Of a DNA stretch of 5,368 nt, positions 1 to 3,744 are shown one piece after another. The stretch's first letter is position 1, and every line of letters starts with the position of its first letter. The notes below the pieces were generated by a model. It did not search any database. It saw nothing but the letters and a program-made list of their open reading frames with translations, and was not told the DNA's origin. Location of the stretch: positions 1 through 5,368 of the forward strand of contig JAKART010000194.1 of assembly GCA_021819255.1 (NCBI GenBank), written 5' to 3'. The position numbers were made by a program, and so were the translations under genes. The stretch comes from Acidobacteriota bacterium. GTDB taxonomy: Bacteria; Acidobacteriota; Terriglobia; Terriglobales; Acidobacteriaceae.

Positions 1-44
1 TCCGATCTCTTCTCCATCTCTCTGGGCCTGGACTGGCGCTTCGG

Positions 45-409
45 GCATAGAAGGTAGGGACAGGACAGCCCTCCGGACTCAGCAACTGCGTGACGGCTTG
101 GCCCTGCGGCTCTGGCCCCGCGACTCTGGCCCCGTGGCTCTGGCCCCGCGACTCTGGCCCGCGACTCTGGCCCCGTGGCTGCGCGCGGCAACCAGCAACT
201 GGTATCCCTGCGCCTTGAATTCTGCGGTCGCGGCTTCAGTATTCGCTGCGTCAAATTCCAGCCACGCTCGAAGTTCCGCCCGAGGCACAGAAAGGCCGTC
301 GGGCCATCGATCCGCCCCACAGCAGCACTCTGCGGCCTGCGTCCGGATCGTGAACGATCGGACCAATTCCTGCGAAGAAAAACACTTCGATGTCGCCGGG
401 CGTTTTCAT
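45..409 (-). pseudogene. Degraded VOC-family (glyoxalase/bleomycin-resistance-like) gene
   Basis: An intact relative would be a small cytoplasmic metal-dependent or binding protein of the VOC superfamily. Three fragments in three frames match, from memory, one VOC subfamily. The first starts at ATG 409-407 behind GGAGG with 7-nt spacing and reads MKTPGDIEVFFFAGIGPIVH then DPDAGR, an N-terminal block; this frame stops at TGA 253-251. The second, from about 335 to 185, reads QAAECCCGADRWPDGLSVPR and later FKAQGYQLLVAAR, resembling the usual QAAxSCFGTDRWPxDLPVPQ and LxARGYRLLVxAR. The third, from 112 down to about 68, reads EPQGQAVTQLLSPEG against the usual EPWGQTVxRLLSPEG. The stretch usually found between the first two blocks (roughly 40-45 residues, recalled) is missing, apparently an out-of-frame deletion near 330-340. 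A tandem array separates blocks two and three. There is also a small in-frame insertion, ELR, before AWLEFD. No single frame can give a functional protein. The end near 45 is approximate. The family call is good; the exact substrate is unknown. Confidence 0.8.
97..179 (-). repeat. 14-bp tandem repeat array (about 6 units) inside the VOC pseudogene
   Basis: Read on the minus strand, the units are GCCACGGGGCCAGA (179-166), GTCGCGGGCCAGA (165-153, one base short), GTCGCGGGGCCAGA (152-139), GCCACGGGGCCAGA (138-125), GTCGCGGGGCCAGA (124-111) and a degenerate GCCGCAGGGCCAAG (110-97). GCCACG and GTCGCG variants largely alternate, suggesting a 28-bp higher-order unit. A 14-bp period is not a multiple of three, so expansion shifts the reading frame. 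The last unit runs in frame into EPQGQ followed by AVTQLLSPEG, so the array seems to have been copied from the conserved EPWGQ codons of the host gene. This origin is inference. Confidence 0.9.
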
Positions 410-426
410 TTGCCGGCCTCCGGCAA
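410..426 (-). promoter_or_regulatory. Hairpin enclosing the ribosome binding site of the VOC pseudogene
   Basis: Minus strand: TTGCCGG-AGG-CCGGCAA, perfect 7-bp arms with a 3-nt loop, ending one base pair before the ATG at 409-407. The GGAGG ribosome binding site is made of the end of the first arm plus the loop. It lies 38 nt downstream of the glgC stop and has no T-run after it, so it is a poor intrinsic terminator. A shorter hairpin, GTGGA-GAA-TCCAC (440-452), lies between it and the glgC stop. Either could mark the glgC transcript end or once have modulated translation of the VOC gene. Confidence 0.45.
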
Positions 427-463
427 GAAGAGCTTTGCCGTGGAGAATCCACCTCAGGGAGAC

Positions 464-1714
464 TTAATGCCGCATGAACTCCGGAGATACCGGGTTCTCA
501 TAACCCGAGTAGTCGCGGGTAACCACAGTCAGGCCGCTGGCGGTGACAAAGTAGCGCTTCTTATCCTCGTTGGCGTCATATCCAATGACGGTGCCATCGG
601 GCAGGTAAACGTCGCGATCGATGATGGCGTGGCGGATCCGGCAGTGGCGCCCGATGTTGCTGTGCGAAAAGACGATGCTGGAGTCAATGTCGGCGTAGCT
701 GTTCACCCGGACGTCATGGGAGAGCACCGAGCCGCGGATGACCGCGCCGGAGATGATGCAACCAGCGCTGACGATGGAGTTGATGGCCATCCCCGTGCGC
801 CCCGGTTCGCCAAAGACGAACTTGGCCGGCGGATACTGGTAAGCCCGCGAGCGCATGGGCCAGGACTTGTCATAGAGATTGAACACAGGAGCCACCGCGG
901 CGACGTCCATGTTCGCCTCATAGTACGCATCCAGCGTCCCCACATCGCGCCAGTAGAGGGCGCGCTGCTTGTTCTCATCCACAAAGTTGTAGGCGTTCAC
1001 CTTGTAGCGCCCCAGGAGCTTGGGCAGGATGTCATGACCGAAGTCGTGGCGCGAGTCGGGCGTCTCCGCGTCCCGAACCAGTTCGGGCAAAAGCACAGAG
1101 GTGTTGAAGAGGTAGATGCCCATGGAGACGTCCACCATCTCGGGGTTGAAGGGAGAACGGATCTTCGTGGTCTTGGGCTTCTCAACAAAGCCAACCACGC
1201 CTCCGTCGGCATTCACTTCCACCACCCCGAACTCGGCCACCTGACTGGGCATTACGGGCAGGGTGGCGATGGTCACGTCCGCGCCGGATTCTGCGTGCTG
1301 CTTCTGCATCAGCGCATAGTTCATCTTGTAGATATGATCCCCGGAGAGGATCAGGACATAACGCGGCTCTTCCGAGCCGATCGAGTAGATGTTCTGAAAC
1401 ACGGCGTCCGCGGTTCCCTGATACCAGCTCTTGGAGACTCGCTGCATCGGCGGCAGGATCTCAATGAACTCTCCCAACTCGCTGGCCACCACAGCTCCCC
1501 AGCCCTCGCGGATATGGCGATTGAGAGAGAGCGCCTTGTACTGGGTGAGAATGTAGACCTGACGAAGATCCGAGTTGATGCAATTGGAGAGGGTAATATC
1601 GATGATCCGGTACTGGCCGGCGAATGGAACCGCAGGTTTGGCGCGATCGCGAGTCAGAGGGAAAAGCCGCTCTCCCGCGCCGCCTGCCAGCAATACGCCT
1701 AACGTGTCTCTCAT
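464..1714 (-). CDS. glgC: Glucose-1-phosphate adenylyltransferase (ADP-glucose pyrophosphorylase)
   Basis: Catalyses ATP + glucose-1-phosphate to ADP-glucose + PPi, the committed and normally allosterically controlled step of bacterial glycogen synthesis, in the cytoplasm as a homotetramer. The 416-residue product has the usual family length. Visible motifs are the glycine-rich nucleotide loop GGAGERLFPLTRDRAKPAVP (11-30), WYQGTADAV (97-105), SGDHIYK with the catalytic-type Asp126, FVEKP with Lys179 (equivalent to the glucose-1-phosphate lysine of E. coli), SMGIYLFN (197-204) and WRDVGTLDAYYEAN (255-268). Residues from about 300 form the C-terminal beta-helix-like domain. ATG 1714 is chosen because GGGAGGA (1730-1724) sits 9 nt upstream and the protein then begins MRDTLGVLLAGG, as in relatives. 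An in-frame extension to 1759 would add 15 residues with no family match. Nothing key is missing. No glgA, glgB or glgP is in view, so here it stands outside a glg cluster. Confidence 0.97.
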   Translation of the reverse strand: MRDTLGVLLAGGAGERLFPLTRDRAKPAVPFAGQYRIIDITLSNCINSDLRQVYILTQYKALSLNRHIREGWGAVVASELGEFIEILPPMQRVSKSWYQGTADAVFQNIYSIGSEEPRYVLILSGDHIYKMNYALMQKQHAESGADVTIATLPVMPSQVAEFGVVEVNADGGVVGFVEKPKTTKIRSPFNPEMVDVSMGIYLFNTSVLLPELVRDAETPDSRHDFGHDILPKLLGRYKVNAYNFVDENKQRALYWRDVGTLDAYYEANMDVAAVAPVFNLYDKSWPMRSRAYQYPPAKFVFGEPGRTGMAINSIVSAGCIISGAVIRGSVLSHDVRVNSYADIDSSIVFSHSNIGRHCRIRHAIIDRDVYLPDGTVIGYDANEDKKRYFVTASGLTVVTRDYSGYENPVSPEFMRH

Positions 1715-1723
1715 ATTCCAGAG

Positions 1724-1730
1724 TCCTCCC
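1724..1730 (-). promoter_or_regulatory. Ribosome binding site of glgC
   Basis: GGGAGGA on the minus strand, 9 nt before ATG 1714. This strong Shine-Dalgarno match decides the glgC start against the longer in-frame option at 1759. Confidence 0.8.
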
Positions 1731-1737
1731 AAGGCCT

Positions 1738-1786
1738 GGCGATGCAACATCGCCCACACTCAGATCGGATGCAGCTTCGCGCATCC
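1738..1786 (-). promoter_or_regulatory. Two small hairpins in the glgC leader
   Basis: The first is GGCGATG-loop-CATCGCC (1738-1754), perfect 7-bp arms with a 3-nt loop, 7 nt upstream of the glgC ribosome binding site. The second is GGATGC-8 nt-GCATCC (1767-1786), 6-bp arms. Both are in the 141-base gap between the preceding gene and glgC. They resemble no riboswitch class I know. A role in leader-level control of glgC is only a possibility. Confidence 0.35.
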
Positions 1787-1796
1787 ATGAAGCCTG

Positions 1797-1826
1797 AGGG
1801 TATCAGCGCAGGGAAATCCTTGACAA
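1797..1826 (-). promoter_or_regulatory. Candidate sigma-70-type promoter for glgC
   Basis: Minus strand: TTGTCA (1826-1821, 5 of 6 to TTGACA), 18-nt spacer, then TACCCT (1802-1797), preceded by TG in the extended -10 position. The -10 match is only 3 of 6. If real, the transcript would start near 1790, giving a leader of about 75 nt that contains both hairpins. Co-transcription from the upstream gene is an equal alternative. Confidence 0.25.
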
Positions 1827-1855
1827 ATCGAGAGTCCAGTTCCTTCGAGGATTGC

Positions 1856-2176
1856 TCAGGAAGGCGGGTTCTCCGCTTCGCCGCTATCCCCCGGCGCAGC
1901 ACTCTGATCCTCCGTCGAGATACGCAGTGATCGCAGGAAGCTGCGATCACTGCGAGTGAAGGGGCCGTTCTCCGTCTCGCCTTCCCCCTCGGCAGAGGCC
2001 GGTTCCGAATCAGGTTCCACCTCATTGAGGCCGATGGTCGCCTCGAGCATCAACAGCACATCAAAGCCCTGCTCGCGAATCTCGCGGACCACGCCCGAGA
2101 TCTGATCGGACTCGCTCACCGATTCGTGAATCGCCTCGCCTAGCTTCTGGATAAGATCCTTGACCTGCTGGTTCAA
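1856..2176 (-). CDS. Small acidic hypothetical protein, 106 residues
   Basis: Not a family I can name; it recalls uncharacterised short acidobacterial proteins. The N-terminal half (about 1-52) looks helical and folded: NQQVKDLIQKLGEAIHES is amphipathic and is followed by FDVLLMLEATIGLNE. The middle (about 53-72) is a low-complexity acidic linker rich in Glu, Ser and Gly. A short basic block, FTRSDRSFLRSLRIS (about 73-87), precedes an acidic, disordered-looking tail. There is no signal peptide or membrane span, so it is probably cytoplasmic. The start is uncertain. TTG 2176 is preferred because GGGGAGG lies 5 nt upstream and the conserved-looking region begins there. ATG 2212 (118 residues) and TTG 2239 (127 residues) are in frame but lack a good ribosome binding site. 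It ends 141 nt before glgC on the same strand. A perfect 14-bp palindrome lies within the codons for RSDRSFLRSLR. Confidence 0.72.
   Translation of the reverse strand: MNQQVKDLIQKLGEAIHESVSESDQISGVVREIREQGFDVLLMLEATIGLNEVEPDSEPASAEGEGETENGPFTRSDRSFLRSLRISTEDQSAAPGDSGEAENPPS
1923..1954. repeat. Perfect 14-bp inverted repeat with a 4-nt loop inside a coding region
   Basis: Left arm CGCAGTGATCGCAG (1923-1936), loop GAAG (1937-1940), right arm CTGCGATCACTGCG (1941-1954); every base pairs. It lies in the 3' part of the small acidic-protein gene and is fully translated in the minus-strand frame. No T-run follows on either side, so it is not a typical intrinsic terminator. It could be an mRNA stem-loop, a binding site or a REP-like element. 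Confidence 0.9.
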
Positions 2177-2421
2177 TGCCACCTCCCCGTCGCCGGAAAA
2201 CAGGCGACCCATGGAGCGGCCTGCTTCCCTGTGCTGCAATATGCCGGAATGCCCATCCCACGCATTGGGTATTCCCTGCCAGGCTGGAGTTTGGGAGGGA
2301 ACGGCAGTTGCGGGTAACCTTCTTTGCTACTCCCAAGAGTACGCCGATGACGCTGTGGAAGCCAAGTGTGCCGGCCACGCCGAATCAGGGAAGATGCCGG
2401 CAGACCAGGCCGCACCGCAAA

Positions 2422-2439
2422 GCTGCCCGCCCGGGCAGC
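2422..2439 (-). terminator. Candidate intrinsic terminator after the 46-residue membrane protein
   Basis: GCTGCCCG-2 nt-CGGGCAGC is a perfect GC-rich dyad (7-bp stem with a 4-nt loop in practice). It begins 25 nt past the stop codon of the 2465-2605 gene on the minus strand. Only a short TTT follows, so termination efficiency is doubtful. The rest of 2213-2464 shows no gene and no convincing promoter for the next minus-strand gene. Confidence 0.4.
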
Positions 2440-2464
2440 GGGCACCCTGCAAGCTGCGAGCTGT

Positions 2465-2605
2465 TTAAACGAAGGTGGCGTCCTCGGAGACTTCCTCATC
2501 CAGATAGTAGGCAGACTCGTGAATCGGCCGCAGCTTCCTGCTCCACACCAGGAAGCCGGCGGCGGCAGCCGCTGCTCCCCCGATAAACCAGATCACCTTC
2601 TTCAT
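2465..2605 (-). CDS. Small single-pass membrane protein, 46 residues
   Basis: Function unknown. The protein starts MKKVIWFIGGAAAAAAGFLV: two N-terminal lysines, then a hydrophobic alanine-rich span (about 4-21), a basic stretch WSRKLRP (21-27), and a soluble C-terminus HESAYYLDEEVSEDATFV that is strongly acidic. This layout suggests an uncleaved inner-membrane anchor, though with no Ala-X-Ala site followed by a mature domain a secretion signal is unlikely. ATG 2605 is preceded by AAGGGAG about 10 nt upstream, and the TAA is at 2467-2465. Support comes from the membrane-protein-like composition, the ribosome binding site and the hairpin past the stop. The gene is divergent from the membrane protein at 2779. 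Similar tiny lysine-start, alanine-rich membrane peptides are common as unnamed proteins in acidobacteria (recalled, not searched). Confidence 0.7.
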   Translation of the reverse strand: MKKVIWFIGGAAAAAAGFLVWSRKLRPIHESAYYLDEEVSEDATFV

Positions 2606-2778
2606 CCCTTCGCCGCTCCCTTCCCTTTGCTCTGCATAAAGACATTATCCGACACACCGGAGGCCGTCTCTGATTGGACGCATGAACCTCCCATAGATCG
2701 CCGCCAAGTTTTGGAATCTCTCGATAGGATCATCGGCAGTAGGAGCCAAAACTCCAATTCCCTTACACTGGTAGCGTT
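2606..2778. promoter_or_regulatory. Divergent intergenic region with an 8-bp dyad
   Basis: These 173 bases separate a minus-strand and a plus-strand gene, so promoters for both should lie here. It is less GC-rich than its surroundings. AGTTTTGG (2707-2714) and CCAAAACT (2746-2753) form a perfect 8-bp inverted repeat with 31 nt between. A GATAAT box lies on the minus strand near 2648, without a matching -35. I cannot assign a promoter for either gene with confidence. Confidence 0.35.
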
Positions 2779-3228
2779 ATGGACAGGGTCCGATTCGGTC
2801 GCGCACTGGGATACGGCGCTCGCCACGCCGCGAAGACGCTGCTGCTGGCTGCGGACGCAGCTCGCGCGCCCTCTGCGGCAACCCCTCCCACGGCTCCCCC
2901 GGTCAAGCCTGCGGCGCCCAGCCCCGCGCCGCCTCCGGCCAAGCCTTCGGTGGTTCCGTCGGCCCGCGAGGTCAAGCATCTGGGGCGCTCCCTTTGGTCC
3001 CCCCTGGCGCGGTTCTCCAGCGTGGTATGGTTGCAGGTTACCGGGCTGCTCTTCGCCATGATGGCGCTCTTCCTGCTCCAGGGGGTCTGGCAGCAGCGCG
3101 CCGCCCTGCGCCTGCCGCCATACTCGCACCCGGCCGAGAGGTTCTATCTGCTTGGTGCAGCCTCGCTGGCCTTTGCCTACTTCGCGGCAAGCAACTTTGT
3201 TCGCGCATTCCGCAGAGACCGGCGCTGA
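2779..3228 (+). CDS. Hypothetical membrane protein with a Pro/Ala-rich N-terminal region, 149 residues
   Basis: No family recognised. Residues 1-28 are mildly basic and amphipathic. Residues 29-60 are a low-complexity Ala/Pro/Ser/Lys linker (TPPTAPPVKPAAPSPAPPPA). Residues 61-78 are basic. Two hydrophobic segments follow, VVWLQVTGLLFAMMALFLLQ (82-101) and FYLLGAASLAFAYFAASNF (122-140). The basic end VRAFRRDRR suggests by the positive-inside rule that the C-terminus faces the cytoplasm, giving an N-in, C-in two-span hairpin with a periplasmic loop WQQRAALRLPPYSHPAE. The ATG at 2779 has only a weak GGTAG 4 nt upstream; no better start is seen. Coding character is supported by the strong third-position GC bias and well-formed membrane spans. 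The neighbour upstream is divergent, and 516 bases without a gene follow it. No specific function can be given. Confidence 0.8.
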   Translation: MDRVRFGRALGYGARHAAKTLLLAADAARAPSAATPPTAPPVKPAAPSPAPPPAKPSVVPSAREVKHLGRSLWSPLARFSSVVWLQVTGLLFAMMALFLLQGVWQQRAALRLPPYSHPAERFYLLGAASLAFAYFAASNFVRAFRRDRR

Positions 3229-3744
3229 GCCGGGACCTTCAGAACGCCACCATCATCCCGCCCAGACACAGCTTGAGAGCGCGCCCGAAGCGCAGCGGAT
3301 CGGCGCTGACGTCCTGGACCCAGCTTCAAGCGCTGCCTCCGCCTCCGGTGCTGACCGGCAGCCCGTCTTGTCGTTTGTGTTGCGTTACGGGACGTCTGGA
3401 AGATCTTGCCGCGGGTGTATCTTCAACCTGGCTCCTGAACCTGGCTCCCGGACCCCATCTGGCTGCTGGATCCCGTCTCGCCCGGGAGAACGCCCTACGC
3501 GCGAACGCGACCTCTCCTGCCCGTCGACAGGCAACCTCCTCAAAATACATAAGTTGAAGACATCGATCGATAGACTGGCCGGCTCTGGAGTCCACCCGCT
3601 CCCGGACCCCGGCCTTGGGGTCGGCAGCGACCGGCCTCCGAGCGAACCCAGGGGGAAGAGACTGTCCGCTGTTCCCTGACGATTCCAAATCGATCTTCAA
3701 AGCCGAGTCCGCCGATAAACACTAAAGTTTCTTCTTTAGTAACC
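3229..3744. other. Gene-free stretch of 516 bases with short direct repeats
   Basis: No product-like reading frame, RNA gene or known riboswitch is recognised on either strand. Open frames here give arginine-, serine- and proline-rich translations typical of non-coding GC-rich DNA. Contents include a 13-bp tandem pair, AACCTGGCTCCTG/AACCTGGCTCCCG (3425-3450), and an exact 13-bp direct repeat GCTCCCGGACCCC at 3444-3456 and 3598-3610. A GACCCC-6 nt-GGGGTC dyad lies at 3605-3622. There is a short AT-richer island around 3540-3575 containing the palindrome ATCGATCGAT (3562-3571), and an AT-rich zone from about 3681 to the next start codon. It probably carries the promoter and leader of the following gene. 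Confidence 0.5.
3721..3740 (+). promoter_or_regulatory. AT-rich hairpin immediately before the start codon of the secreted protein
   Basis: ACTAAAG (3721-3727), loop TTTCTT, CTTTAGT (3734-3740): a perfect 7-bp inverted repeat ending 4 nt before ATG 3745. No Shine-Dalgarno sequence is visible in the normal window, so the hairpin occupies its place. It may be an operator or a translation-control element, or the gene may be leaderless or start elsewhere. A GATAAA box (3714-3719) lies beside it without a clear -35. Confidence 0.5.

Noticed and set aside
97..179. CRISPR array
   Set aside because: Units of 14 bp are directly adjacent with no unique spacers.
98..1702. A 534-codon open frame on the plus strand opposite glgC
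   Set aside because: It is antisense to a full, motif-complete glgC, its translation has no recognisable domain, and long antisense frames are expected opposite GC-rich genes.
1461..1790. Small open frames on both strands around the glgC start
   Set aside because: They overlap glgC out of frame or antisense and lack ribosome binding sites or recognisable sequence.
2463..2470. GTTTAAAC palindrome at the end of the 46-residue gene
   Set aside because: An 8-bp restriction-type palindrome formed by the stop codon context; no further structure around it.
2602..3129. A 175-codon minus-strand open frame overlapping both the divergent region and the membrane protein gene
   Set aside because: Arginine/glycine-rich shadow of the plus-strand gene; it only touches the start codon of the 46-residue gene by chance.
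3152..3679. A 175-codon plus-strand open frame starting inside the 149-residue membrane protein gene
   Set aside because: It starts inside a real gene in another frame, has no ribosome binding site worth noting, and its Ser/Pro/Arg-rich translation changes character with local base composition.
3229..3744. Cyclic-di-GMP or other riboswitch before the secreted-protein gene
   Set aside because: No conserved core motif of a known class could be found by eye.
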